Assembly: GCA_965218865.1 (NCBI GenBank) | Contig: CBDCME010000073.1 | Span: 564,158 to 628,157, forward strand | DNA length: 64,000 nucleotides | Reading direction: 5' to 3' | Origin: CBDCME01 sp965218865 | GTDB taxonomy: Bacteria; Pseudomonadota; Alphaproteobacteria; JAAXGF01 | Shown here: positions 46,360 through 55,026 of the stretch, piece after piece | Layout of the letters: the number at the start of each line of letters is the position of its first letter | Position numbering within the stretch: the first letter of the stretch is position 1 | Notes under the pieces: generated by a model | What the model was told of the DNA's origin: nothing | What the model saw: the letters and a program-made list of their open reading frames with translations, nothing else | The model's database searches: none | Translations under genes and position numbers: made by a program

Positions 46360-47060
46360 AAGAGCGCCAGTAAATTCAGTCCCGTGGCGTAAGACAGACC
46401 AAAAAGGACAAGAGTGATCGCGGGCCACATGATCCGGGCGAATATGTTCAGGTCGAGGCCGAGCAGATCGCCGAGCATGGGCAACAGGAACAAGATCCCG
46501 ATCAGGATCAAGAAACCATACCGCTCCACCCGGGCCAAGCCCAGGGCGAGCCGAGGCGGCAAAAGACCGATCAGAACCCGACCTCCATCGAGAGGTGGCA
46601 GCGGCAGCATGTTGAACACGGCGAGTACAACGTTGATGAGGATCGCGTTCTTCAGGTTGTCGAACGGCCATTGGCCGAGCCAGGGAGCAAATCGCACCAT
46701 AAGAGACATGAGCCAGCCGCTCATCAATGCCAGGCAGAGATTCATCGCGGGACCGGCGGCGGCGACCCAGATCATGTCGCGTTTCGGGTGCCGCAAACGC
46801 GCGAAGTTCACGGGCACCGGCTTGGCCCAGCCGAAAACGAAGGGTGCCCGCATCAACAAGAGTAGGCCGGGCAGAATGATCGTCCCGAATTTGTCGATGT
46901 GACGGATCGGATTGAAGGTGACCCGTCCCAAGCGGCGCGCGGTGTCGTCCCCCAGCCGCTCCGCGACCCAGCCGTGGGCGGCTTCGTGAAACGTGATCGC
47001 GATAAGCACCGGCACGATCCATACCGACACGTTGTAGATGACGTCCCCTAGATCCGCCAC
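46356..47060 (-). CDS. Site-2 protease family membrane metalloprotease
   Basis: 234 residues with five or six membrane segments. The zinc motif ITFHEAAHGWVAERLGD is near residue 24 and the third ligand region is FNMLPLPPLDGGRVLIGL. A short S2P-type protease without PDZ domain, commonly between nagZ and scpA in Rhodospirillales; substrate unknown. Start is GTG 47060, three bases after the nagZ stop. Confidence 0.92.
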   Translation of the reverse strand: MADLGDVIYNVSVWIVPVLIAITFHEAAHGWVAERLGDDTARRLGRVTFNPIRHIDKFGTIILPGLLLLMRAPFVFGWAKPVPVNFARLRHPKRDMIWVAAAGPAMNLCLALMSGWLMSLMVRFAPWLGQWPFDNLKNAILINVVLAVFNMLPLPPLDGGRVLIGLLPPRLALGLARVERYGFLILIGILFLLPMLGDLLGLDLNIFARIMWPAITLVLFGLSYATGLNLLALL

Positions 47061-47063
47061 GGG

Positions 47064-48137
47064 TCAGGCGCTCACGGAGAGACCGGAGAGCAGGTCGGTC
47101 AATTGCCGCCTCGTCGCCACTCGGTCAAGGGGTTTTGGCCTTGGGGGCGGTCCCGCGGCTTCGAGGCGGCGGCGGCAGCCGTCCCCAAGGGATCCCGTTG
47201 CGGCGGCGACCGCCGCCATCTCGCTCGAATCGCCATTGCAGTGAAGCACGAGATCGCATCCGGCCGCCAGCGCGGCCGCGGCCCGATCCCCGACGGCGCC
47301 GGAAAGCGCCCTCATCGAAATGTCATCGCTGATCAGGACCCCGTCGAATCCGATTTCGCCACGCACGACGTCCGAGATAACGCGTGGCGACAAGGTCGCC
47401 GGCCGGCTGTCCAGGGCCCGGTAGACGACATGGGCCGTCATGGCCCAGGGAGCCGTGCCCAAGCGCGCGAAGGGAACGAAATCGGTAGCCCGCAGACTCC
47501 GCTCCGAAGCCTCGACCACCGGCAAGGCGTGGTGACTATCGCAGCGGGCGCGGCCGTGGCCGGGAATGTGTTTGAGGACGGGCTGAACGCCGCTGTCGGC
47601 AAATCCGGCGCAAACGGCCTCGCCGAGCGCGGAGACGATTTCCGGATCACTGCCAAAGGCCCGGTCGCCAATGATGTCGTGCGCTCCCGGTACCGGCACA
47701 TCCAACACGGGCGCGCAATTGACCGTGATGCCCAAATCGTTGAGATCGGCGGCAATGAGTCGGGCATTCATGCGGGCCGCCCGGCAGGCAGCCGCACGGT
47801 CATCCTTGGCCAGGTCCGCGAAGAGGCCGGCCGCCGGGGGTCCTCGCCAATGCGGTGGACCAAGACGGGCCACGCGACCGCCCTCCTGGTCGATCAATAT
47901 CGGCGGGTCCGGGTGCTGGATACAGTCTCTCAGCGTTTTGATCAAGGCGCGTGTCTGGCGAGGTGTCTTACAGTTGCGGGCAAAGAGGATAAAACCCACG
48001 GGTTGCATAGCGCCGAAGAAATCCGCCTCCGCCGCCGACAAGACGGGCCCGACGCACCCGAATACGATCGGTTTGGGGTGCTCGCCGGCGGCACTCGCCG
48101 ACAAGGAATCGGGCGCGGGGGTAATCATGTGGGCCAT
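47064..48137 (-). CDS. nagZ: Beta-N-acetylhexosaminidase NagZ
   Basis: 357 residues, glycoside hydrolase family 3. Family motifs: PPILIDQEGGRVARLGPPHW, VQPVLKHIPGHGRARCDSHH (the KH-PGHG...DSH loop with the catalytic His/Asp pair) and DGVLISDDISMRAL (nucleophile Asp). Cleaves GlcNAc from anhydro-muropeptides in peptidoglycan recycling. ATG 48137 chosen; ATG 48128 and GTG 48176 are alternatives. First of the nagZ-S2P-scpA-scpB operon. Confidence 0.94.
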   Translation of the reverse strand: MAHMITPAPDSLSASAAGEHPKPIVFGCVGPVLSAAEADFFGAMQPVGFILFARNCKTPRQTRALIKTLRDCIQHPDPPILIDQEGGRVARLGPPHWRGPPAAGLFADLAKDDRAAACRAARMNARLIAADLNDLGITVNCAPVLDVPVPGAHDIIGDRAFGSDPEIVSALGEAVCAGFADSGVQPVLKHIPGHGRARCDSHHALPVVEASERSLRATDFVPFARLGTAPWAMTAHVVYRALDSRPATLSPRVISDVVRGEIGFDGVLISDDISMRALSGAVGDRAAAALAAGCDLVLHCNGDSSEMAAVAAATGSLGDGCRRRLEAAGPPPRPKPLDRVATRRQLTDLLSGLSVSA

Positions 48138-48328
48138 GGCAAAATTAGGATATCGCCGATGGCCGGCTGTGGTCACGCGAAGGTGAGGCGTCCCGCACCG
48201 AAACCCATGATCTTGAACGCCAGAAGACTCGCCAGAAAGCGTGATCCGTCACCGACGCGGAAACCTTACCATGGTGCTCGCGGCTGGCGATGAAAAATCT
48301 CGCTCAGCGACGACCTTGGCCAATATGA

Positions 48329-49378
48329 TCAATGTTTTTGCGTGCCTTTCGCCTGGTTTTCGAAACGGCTGAACGAGGGGTGATCCTCGGCCAGCCCATG
48401 GGGATCCTGGTGGATGATGATTTCGGCGCAGGGAAAGGCCTTCTTGATTCGTTTTTCGACTTCGTCGGTAATTTTGTGGGCCCGGTTGAGAGACAACTTG
48501 CCGTCAAGCTCGAGATGAAACTGTATGATGGGTTGCAGGCCGGAACGGCGGGTGCGTAGTTCGTGGATTCCCTTGGCCCGGGGATGGCTCATGGCGATGT
48601 CGTAAATCTGTTGGCGCTGGCCGTTTGAGAATTCACGATCCATGAGCAGTTCAAGGGCCTTACGGGCGATGAGATAGGCGCCGCGAAATAGGTAGCCGGC
48701 GATCAGAAGCGCGAAGATGGGGTCGGCGATGTCCCAGCCGACGTAACTCGACAGACCCAGCGACACGATCACGCTTCCGTTGATCAAGGCGTCGGTTTCG
48801 TAATGCAGGGCGTCGGCGCTGATCGCGGTTGATCCGGTTGTTCGAACGACGTAGCGCTGAAACAGGACCAACACCACGGTCAGAACGATCGAAAGGATCA
48901 TGACGCTGATCCCGACGAGCGGCTGTTCGATCGGTTGGGGATGGATGATTCGGTCGATTGCCTCGAACACCAGAAACAGCGCGGATCCGGCGATGAACGC
49001 TGATTGTCCTAGGCCAGCCAGCGGCTCCGCCTTTCCATGTCCGAACCGATAATCGGGATCGGCGGGCCGCAAGGCGCGGCGGACGGCAAAAAAATTGATC
49101 ATCGACGCCATGACGTCGAGGATCGAGTCGACCAGGGAGGATAGGAGGCTTACGGAACCGGTGAGGAACCAGGCGATGACCTTGACCGTGATTAGGGTTG
49201 TCGCCACCCCGACCGACGCGGTGGTGGCCATCCGCATGAGATAACCGGCGCGATCGGACGTCACGGCAGTGGGCGCCGGCGCGGGACCGTCTGGAATTCT
49301 GACGCGCCGACGTCCGCGAACCACGGCATGAATGACCAGCGTCAAACAAACAAGTAATACGACCGCTCCAAAATCCAC
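48329..49378 (-). CDS. Cation diffusion facilitator family efflux protein
   Basis: 349 residues. Six CDF membrane segments with metal-site segments SLLSSLVDSILDVMASMINF and SADALHYETDALINGSVI, the DYRFGHGKAEPLAGLGQSAF loop, and a cytoplasmic domain with Asp/His residues (HELRTRRSGLQPIIQFHLEL, EIIIHQDPHG). Closest in layout to FieF-type Fe/Zn exporters. Unusual: an extra N-terminal hydrophobic segment (VVLLVCLTLVIHAVVRGRRR) before the standard start region, so the true start could be an internal Met. A neighbouring iron locus fits iron or zinc. Confidence 0.9.
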   Translation of the reverse strand: MDFGAVVLLVCLTLVIHAVVRGRRRVRIPDGPAPAPTAVTSDRAGYLMRMATTASVGVATTLITVKVIAWFLTGSVSLLSSLVDSILDVMASMINFFAVRRALRPADPDYRFGHGKAEPLAGLGQSAFIAGSALFLVFEAIDRIIHPQPIEQPLVGISVMILSIVLTVVLVLFQRYVVRTTGSTAISADALHYETDALINGSVIVSLGLSSYVGWDIADPIFALLIAGYLFRGAYLIARKALELLMDREFSNGQRQQIYDIAMSHPRAKGIHELRTRRSGLQPIIQFHLELDGKLSLNRAHKITDEVEKRIKKAFPCAEIIIHQDPHGLAEDHPSFSRFENQAKGTQKH

Positions 49379-49788
49379 TGGCCTCGTCCTACCTCTCCCG
49401 GTTTACTTTTCCTGCCGGTGATTTCGCCGCGCTAGGGCTCGTTCATGGCTCAGGACGTGGCATCCTACGCTGGCGTCGATCTTAACCAACCTACCTTTAA
49501 TGGATTAACATCATCCTTTATTGGCTTGGCCGGGCGACCGGTTATAGCCGAGCCGGCGCCCGTTGATAAGAACGAATACGAAATTCCTGTCAACCTCGGG
49601 CGGGAAGGTCCCTCGATCGATGCCGACGGACTTTGCAATTGCGGTCGTTGCCAGGGCAATGTATGCAAGAGGCTGCGCGACGACAAACGCCGTGAGCAAA
49701 GGGATATATAAAACGTTCCGGCGGCCAATGGGTGCTGAGCGGGCTGCATGTTGTCGCGGCGTGGGTTGCCTAACGGGGAGACAACGCG
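49379..49788. other. Intergenic, no gene recognised
   Basis: 410 bp between the divergent cation efflux gene and the exported FTR1-like protein gene. It should contain both promoters. Short open frames here have no coding character. No clear operator seen. Confidence 0.4.
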
Positions 49789-50862
49789 ATGCGGAAATTC
49801 ATCGGAATTATCGGACTGCTGGCTTCTGTTTGTTTGATCAGCGCCTACGTCACCGGCCTCAGGGCCGAGACTTCATATTCCCAGAAATTACAGTTTGCGA
49901 CGTCTCTTGAAGAAGCGATGGGTCATTTGTGGGCGGTCAATAAGGATCTCGATGAAAACGATCCGGTGCGGGCCCTTTACCACGCCAGTCATCCCATCCT
50001 CGAATTGTACGAGCGCCTGGAACCGATGTTGGTGCAAGAGGACCCCGAATTGGACGCCGAGTTCCGGGCCTCCTTTTCAGGTCTGATCGAGAGAACCGGG
50101 CCGGAAATGACGCCCCAGGAGGCGTCCAGGGCCCTCGACGAAGCCCGGTCGTTGATTACGCGGGCGAGAACTCTCGTGGTTGGAAGCCGACTGAGTAATG
50201 ACCCGGCCTTCAAGTCGCAAATCATCCGAAATCTTCTGGAAATTTCGTTAACGGAGTATCAGCGCGCGGTCGTTGGAGAAGAGGTTAGGACCGTCACCGA
50301 TTTTCAGGACGCGACGGCCTTTTTTGTCCGTTCCCAAGAAATCTTCAAGACGATCGAATCGAAATTCGACAATAAGGAACGCGAGGTTCTGAAATTGTTT
50401 TATACCGATCTGGCGAACGCTTACGGGCGGGCGGCGAACCCGGTTCAAGTAGCAAGCCTCACGAAAGGAGTTATGGAGAGGTTCGCCAAGAAATTCCCGC
50501 CTGATCCGGCGTTTGACGCCCCGGCCGTTGCGGCCGAGATGCCGGCCGAGACTCACGATGCGGAAATGGGCGACGCGGATATGAGTGAAGCCGGAATGGG
50601 GGAGGCGGAATCGGGGGACGGAACAGTCGAAGCCGGAATGCCAGCCGCCGGAACGATGGATCCCGAGGATTCGATGCCGAATTCCCGGGCGGCGGCCATG
50701 ACGGAAGCGACCCCGACCCCGCCGCCGCGACCGAGCAGAAACAAGCTGATTTGCCGCGAGGGCTTCGTGAAAATCGTCACCGTGGGAAATGATAGAGAGT
50801 CTTGCGTGGCGCCGGAAACGGCCGAGGGATTGTTCGCTCGGGGACGGGCGAGGCGCCTCTGA
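49789..50862 (+). CDS. Exported helical protein resembling the FTR1 periplasmic domain
   Basis: 357 residues. Signal peptide (MRKFIGIIGLLASVCLISAY), then an all-helical domain of about 200 residues: SLEEAMGHLWAVNKDLDEND, LYHASHPILELYERLEPMLV, LLEISLTEYQRAVVGEEVRT, DFQDATAFFVRSQEIFKTIE. From memory this resembles the extracytoplasmic domain found with FTR1-type iron permeases. A Met/Asp/Glu-rich repetitive stretch (EMGDADMSEAGMGEAES) and a Pro-rich region precede a 45-residue tail with two Cys (LICREGFVKIV, RESCVAPE). A role in periplasmic metal handling is inference. GGGGAGACAACGCG precedes the start. Confidence 0.6.
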   Translation: MRKFIGIIGLLASVCLISAYVTGLRAETSYSQKLQFATSLEEAMGHLWAVNKDLDENDPVRALYHASHPILELYERLEPMLVQEDPELDAEFRASFSGLIERTGPEMTPQEASRALDEARSLITRARTLVVGSRLSNDPAFKSQIIRNLLEISLTEYQRAVVGEEVRTVTDFQDATAFFVRSQEIFKTIESKFDNKEREVLKLFYTDLANAYGRAANPVQVASLTKGVMERFAKKFPPDPAFDAPAVAAEMPAETHDAEMGDADMSEAGMGEAESGDGTVEAGMPAAGTMDPEDSMPNSRAAAMTEATPTPPPRPSRNKLICREGFVKIVTVGNDRESCVAPETAEGLFARGRARRL

Positions 50863-50987
50863 GTTCCACCGGGCGAACAACCCCAATCATCCAGAATTTC
50901 CCATTGACCCCCTGATTTGCCGGAAGGCTGGCCCGCGGAAGCGGGAGGGCGCCATGGCCCATGGCCAGGCCTCGCAATGGAGTTTTA

Positions 50988-51141
50988 ACAGTCTGTTCGA
51001 AAACTCGCGGCGCCGGCGCTGTCCCCCTCCCGGCCCCCGCCCCCACCCGGCCACCCATATCAGCAACCTCTCGTGGGTGGCCGGGAGGGGGAGAGGGACA
51101 GACGCAAAAAATGCGCGGACGCGCATTTTCGAACAGCCACT
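50988..51141 (+). repeat. Palindromic intergenic repeat, copy 5
   Basis: 154 bp, the longest copy, from ACAGTCTGTTCG to CGAACAGCCACT. Arms in the same order as copy 2; the central hairpin has an extra CCCGCCCCCACCCGG insertion on one side. On the minus strand it contains the terminator-like AATGCGCGTCCGCGCATTTT hairpin. It lies in the 488-bp gap 50863-51350 upstream of fbpB; the rest of the gap contains a Fur-like box and a leader of about 180 bp. Confidence 0.85.
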
Positions 51142-51146
51142 GATCC

Positions 51147-51170
51147 AATGATTATGACAATCATTATTAT
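51147..51170 (+). promoter_or_regulatory. Fur-like box
   Basis: AATGATTATGACAATCATTA followed by TTAT: overlapping NATWAT hexamers arranged as in Fur boxes (consensus built on GATAAT/ATTATC units). It is about 180 bp upstream of the iron-transport permease start, just after the repeat element. Consistent with iron-repressed expression of fbpB-fbpC. Confidence 0.6.
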
Positions 51171-51350
51171 TTGCATTCGCGCCGGACTCGTTTATAACTT
51201 CATTGGAGTGGGATTTCAATTGGCGAGGTTGAGGTAGGCGGGATTTTCCCGGGCCGCCCGGGCCGGTAAGCGGGGGGCGTCGATTTTCACGGGTCGATGA
51301 AGAACGGTCGGCGGATTTGATACCTTGTTCTCCGAAACGAAGTTTGATTG

Positions 51351-53234
51351 ATGTATTTTGGCTTTGAAGCAGTAGTTTTTGGCGTTTTTCTCATTTTGAT
51401 TGTCCACGCGTTCATACGCCGGCACCAACGTTTCGATGGGTCCGGGGAGGTGAAACTTAGGGTGGCGGGTCCAAGCAAGACAAGTGTTCCGACCGGCCGG
51501 TTGGCGTCGCCGGAAGAGGGCGTTCCCGTATCATCGCTCTACGCGGATGCCCCCCTGCCTGTGTATCGCCTGCTGGCAAAATGCCGAATGGATCGATGGA
51601 GCGTGGCCGCATTGGCCATCGCGGTCTTGATTTCGGTGCCGATCTTGGTCGTGCTGAGCAGCATTTTACAGCCGGGGGGTGAGGTATGGAACCACCTGGC
51701 CGACACGGTATTGCTGAGTTACACGGTGAATTCGGTCATTTTGATGATTGGTGTCGGTGTCGGGACGATGGTGATTGGCGCCACCGTTGCCTGGCTCGTG
51801 GCCATGCACGAGTTCCCGGGCCGTCGAATTTTCGAATGGGCCCTGTTGTTGCCGATGGCGGTTCCCGCTTACGCGATTGCCTTTACCTATGCTGGTTTAT
51901 TCGATTTTGCCGGACCGGTGCAGAGCGGGTTGCGGGAGTTTTTCGGCTGGAGCCGCGACGACTATTGGTTCCCCGAGATCCGTTCGCTCGGCGGCGCGAT
52001 CGTGGTCATGGTATTCGTCCTTTATCCGTATGTTTACTTGTTGGCGCGGGCCAATTTCGTTTCCCAATCGGTTTGCGTGCTGGAACTCAGCCGGACGCTT
52101 GGACGGGGGCCGTGGCGTAGTTTCCTCGAGGTCGCCCTGCCGTTGGCGCGCCCGGCCGTGGTGGCGGGAGTCGCCTTGGCGATGATGGAGGCGCTCAGTG
52201 ACTTGGGAACGGTTGAATTTTACGGTGTGAGTACGTTTACCACGGGAATTTTTCGGACCTGGTTCGGTCTCGGCGACGCCGGTGCCGCGGCTCAGCTTGC
52301 GAGCGTCCTGATGCTCTTCGTCTTGGTGCTAATCTTTCTCGAACGCGGCTCGCGGGGCGGCCGGTCCTTCCATCATACGTCCCAACGTTATAGGGAATTG
52401 CCGAGAACCGAATTCCGTGGTCGCGCCGCCGCCCTGGCTTTCACGATTTGCTTTCTGCCCGTTTTCCTCGGGTTCCTTTTGCCCGGAGGGCAGTTGCTGC
52501 TGTGGACGGTGGCGAGTATCGATTACGCCATCATCGACGTCCGGTTTTTTTCCTATGCCCTGAACAGCCTGGGTCTGGCGTCCGCGGCGGCGATTCTGAC
52601 TGTCGGCGTGGCGTTGCTGTTGGCCTACGGTGCCCGCTTGCGGTCGGGACCGGTCATGACCTTGGCAACCCGAATTGCCAGCCTCGGTTACGCCGTTCCT
52701 GGCGCCGTCGTCGCGGTGGGGGTGCTCATTCCATTCGCCTGGATCGACAACACGGTCGATGGCTGGATGCGGTCGACCTTTGGTTTTTCGACTGGGTTGC
52801 TTCTCAGCGGTACCGTAATCGCGCTACTGTTCGCCTATCTCGTGCGCTTTCTCGCGGTGTCCTTCAACGCGGTCGAGGCCGGTTTGCTTAAGGTAACGCC
52901 GTCGATCGACGGGGCCGCGCGTACCCTCGGCCTCGGCCCGGGGCGGGCCTTGGGGCGCGTTCATGCGCCCATCGTCATGGGCAGTATCTTGACCGCGGGA
53001 ATATTGGTTTTCGTCGACGTCATGAAGGAATTACCGGCAACCTTGATCATGCGTCCGTTCAATTTCGACACCTTGGCCGTACGCGCCTTCGAACTCGCCT
53101 CCGACGAACAACTCGCGGCTTCGGCCCCGGCGGCGTTGGCCATCGTCGCCGTCGGAATCGTCCCGGTCGTCATGTTGAGCGCCCGGATTACACGCGCCCG
53201 TCCCGGCCAGGACGGCCAGTTGGCGATCGCCTGA
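51351..53234 (+). CDS. fbpB: Ferric iron ABC transporter permease (FbpB type)
   Basis: 627 residues with about 12-13 membrane segments: two fused permease halves, each with an EAA-type loop (ELSRTLGRGPWRSFLEVALP and DGAARTLGLGPGRALGRVHA). This double-length form is typical of FbpB/SfuB ferric iron permeases. The first 80 residues add a hydrophobic segment and a variable linker before the usual start (MDRWSVAALAIAVLISVPIL), so translation might begin later. Overlaps fbpC (TGATG). No periplasmic FbpA gene is next to it. Confidence 0.88.
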   Translation: MYFGFEAVVFGVFLILIVHAFIRRHQRFDGSGEVKLRVAGPSKTSVPTGRLASPEEGVPVSSLYADAPLPVYRLLAKCRMDRWSVAALAIAVLISVPILVVLSSILQPGGEVWNHLADTVLLSYTVNSVILMIGVGVGTMVIGATVAWLVAMHEFPGRRIFEWALLLPMAVPAYAIAFTYAGLFDFAGPVQSGLREFFGWSRDDYWFPEIRSLGGAIVVMVFVLYPYVYLLARANFVSQSVCVLELSRTLGRGPWRSFLEVALPLARPAVVAGVALAMMEALSDLGTVEFYGVSTFTTGIFRTWFGLGDAGAAAQLASVLMLFVLVLIFLERGSRGGRSFHHTSQRYRELPRTEFRGRAAALAFTICFLPVFLGFLLPGGQLLLWTVASIDYAIIDVRFFSYALNSLGLASAAAILTVGVALLLAYGARLRSGPVMTLATRIASLGYAVPGAVVAVGVLIPFAWIDNTVDGWMRSTFGFSTGLLLSGTVIALLFAYLVRFLAVSFNAVEAGLLKVTPSIDGAARTLGLGPGRALGRVHAPIVMGSILTAGILVFVDVMKELPATLIMRPFNFDTLAVRAFELASDEQLAASAPAALAIVAVGIVPVVMLSARITRARPGQDGQLAIA

Positions 53235-54286
53235 TGGTCGGTCTCGTCCTCAAGGGGGTCACTCACGCCTTCGACGGCAAGGTGGTCGTCGATTCGCTCG
53301 ATCTTTCGGTCGGAGCGGGGGAGGTTGTTTGTCTTCTCGGACCGTCGGGTTGCGGCAAGACGACCACGCTGCGATTGGCGGCGGGCCTTGAGACCGTGCG
53401 CCACGGGAGTGTCCGGGTCGGCGGGAAAAAAGTCGCGGAAGCCGGGTTTTCCGTCCCGACCGAAAGGCGCGGCGTGGGTATGTTGTTTCAAGACATTGCC
53501 TTGTTTCCGCACCTCAGCGTGATCGATAACGTAGGATTCGGAATCAACGGTCTGGCGGCCGAAAAGCGCCGTGAGGCGGCTCGGGTGCTGCTTGAAAAAG
53601 TCGGCATGGAGACTTTCGCGGACCGTTATCCGCATAGTCTGTCCGGGGGCGAGCAACAACGCGTGGCGCTGGCCCGCGCCCTCGCCCCTCGGCCGCGTCT
53701 GATGCTCCTCGACGAACCTTTTTCCAGCTTGGACGTTCGCTTGCGGGCCCAGGTGCGTGACCAAACCCTGGGGGTCTTGCGGGAATCGGGGATTTCGACG
53801 CTGCTGGTGACCCACGATGCCGAGGAGGCGCTTTATGTCGCCGACCGGATCGCGCTCATGCGCGAGGGTCGCATCGTTCAGCAGGGTAAACCCGCCGATG
53901 TTTATCGCTCACCCGCGAGCGCTTTCGTGACCAAGTTTTTGAGCGACGTTAATTGTCTGCACGGGATCGTCGAGGATGGCGTCGTCGTGAGTCCGCTGGG
54001 GACGCTTTCGGCCGATGGTCTTCCCGAGGGCAGCCGGGTCGACATCCTGGTGCGGCCGGAAGGTTTGCGACTCGCCGGCGGCAATGACGCTACCGGCATC
54101 TCGGCGAAGATCTTGTCCACCCACCTTCTCGGTCATTCGACCGTCGTGGTTCTGCGTCCGGGGGTGCAAGGCCCCGAGCTGCGGGCGCGGTTGCCAGGCA
54201 GCGACGTCCCCAAGGTGGGCAAGAACATCCGGGTCTCGGTCGATCCCGATCAGACCTTCATATTTCCCTGCGCCGCTCACCCATAG
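53234..54286 (+). CDS. fbpC: Ferric iron ABC transporter ATP-binding protein (FbpC type)
   Basis: 350 residues. Walker A LLGPSGCGKTTTLRLAAGLE, Q-loop GMLFQDIALFPHLSV, signature SLSGGEQQRVALARALAPRP, Walker B LMLLDEPFSSLD, His-loop LLVTHDAEEA; a C-terminal TOBE-like regulatory region (VDILVRPEGLRLAGG) as in FbpC. Energises the permease upstream. About 95 bp separate it from tatA. Confidence 0.92.
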   Translation: MVGLVLKGVTHAFDGKVVVDSLDLSVGAGEVVCLLGPSGCGKTTTLRLAAGLETVRHGSVRVGGKKVAEAGFSVPTERRGVGMLFQDIALFPHLSVIDNVGFGINGLAAEKRREAARVLLEKVGMETFADRYPHSLSGGEQQRVALARALAPRPRLMLLDEPFSSLDVRLRAQVRDQTLGVLRESGISTLLVTHDAEEALYVADRIALMREGRIVQQGKPADVYRSPASAFVTKFLSDVNCLHGIVEDGVVVSPLGTLSADGLPEGSRVDILVRPEGLRLAGGNDATGISAKILSTHLLGHSTVVVLRPGVQGPELRARLPGSDVPKVGKNIRVSVDPDQTFIFPCAAHP

Positions 54287-54381
54287 TCGGGCCTCGCCCC
54301 GAGGTGGCGTTGCGGATCCCCGTCTATTCTGCCATGATGGCGGAACGGGGACGTAGCGGCGTCTTTCAAGGAGCGTAGCTC

Positions 54382-54603
54382 ATGCCTGGTTGGCCGGAGA
54401 TTATAGTAATTCTGGTGATTATCTTGGTCATCTTTGGGGCCGGAAAAATTCCGAGCGTGATGGGGGATCTCGCGAAAGGCATCAAGAACTTCAAGGCCGG
54501 AATGAAGGAAGAAACAGATTCCGCCAGCGTGCCGACGACTCCGAGGAGCAATGGCCCTTCGGCGGACGCCGAGGTGGATAGCGACTCCACGGCCAATAAA
54601 TAA
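54382..54603 (+). CDS. tatA: Twin-arginine translocase subunit TatA
   Basis: 73 residues. One N-terminal membrane helix (GWPEIIVILVIILVIFGAGK) ending in the FG hinge, then the amphipathic helix IPSVMGDLAKGIKNFKAGMK and an acidic tail. Oligomers form the Tat pore. An AAGGAG site lies 7 bases upstream. First gene of tatABC-serS-surE-pcm-LysM/M23. Confidence 0.95.
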   Translation: MPGWPEIIVILVIILVIFGAGKIPSVMGDLAKGIKNFKAGMKEETDSASVPTTPRSNGPSADAEVDSDSTANK

Positions 54604-54636
54604 TTCGCCGTCACCCGGACGACGGCCCTTACCGCG

Positions 54637-55023
54637 ATGTTCGATATCGGTTGGTCAGAGATGGCGATCGTGGCCCTGGTGGCGTTGATCGTCATCGGGC
54701 CGCGCGAGCTGCCGCGGGTTCTGCGTACCGTCGGGAGATGGAGCGGCAAGGCCCGCGTGCTGGTTCGTGAATTTCAAGGAAGTATCGATCAAATGGTACG
54801 TGACGCCGAATTGGAGGAGACCAAGGAGAAACTTGATTCGCTAAAAAATTTCGACGTTAAAAAGGAGGTCGAGAATTTTATCGATCCGACGGAAGGGAGT
54901 GTCGACCCGGGCCCTGATTCGCGGCCGCGGGATCGGCCGGAACCCCTGCCGGCGGAGGCGGCCGTCAAGATCGAGGACGGGCAAGGGGTCCCACCGGCGC
55001 TGGAAAAAGGCGGCGGCGGCTGA
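54637..55023 (+). CDS. tatB: Twin-arginine translocase subunit TatB
   Basis: 128 residues. MFDIGWSEMAIVALVALIVI with GPRELPRVLRTVGRW, the TatB membrane helix and amphipathic helix with Glu in the membrane segment. The C-terminal half is charged and disordered. Forms the substrate receptor with TatC. Three bases separate it from tatC. Confidence 0.95.
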   Translation: MFDIGWSEMAIVALVALIVIGPRELPRVLRTVGRWSGKARVLVREFQGSIDQMVRDAELEETKEKLDSLKNFDVKKEVENFIDPTEGSVDPGPDSRPRDRPEPLPAEAAVKIEDGQGVPPALEKGGGG

Positions 55024-55026
55024 TCC

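Noticed and set aside
49445..49711. 88-codon frame upstream of the exported FTR1-like protein
   Set aside because: No ribosome binding site, no motif, and codon use unlike neighbours; treated as intergenic.
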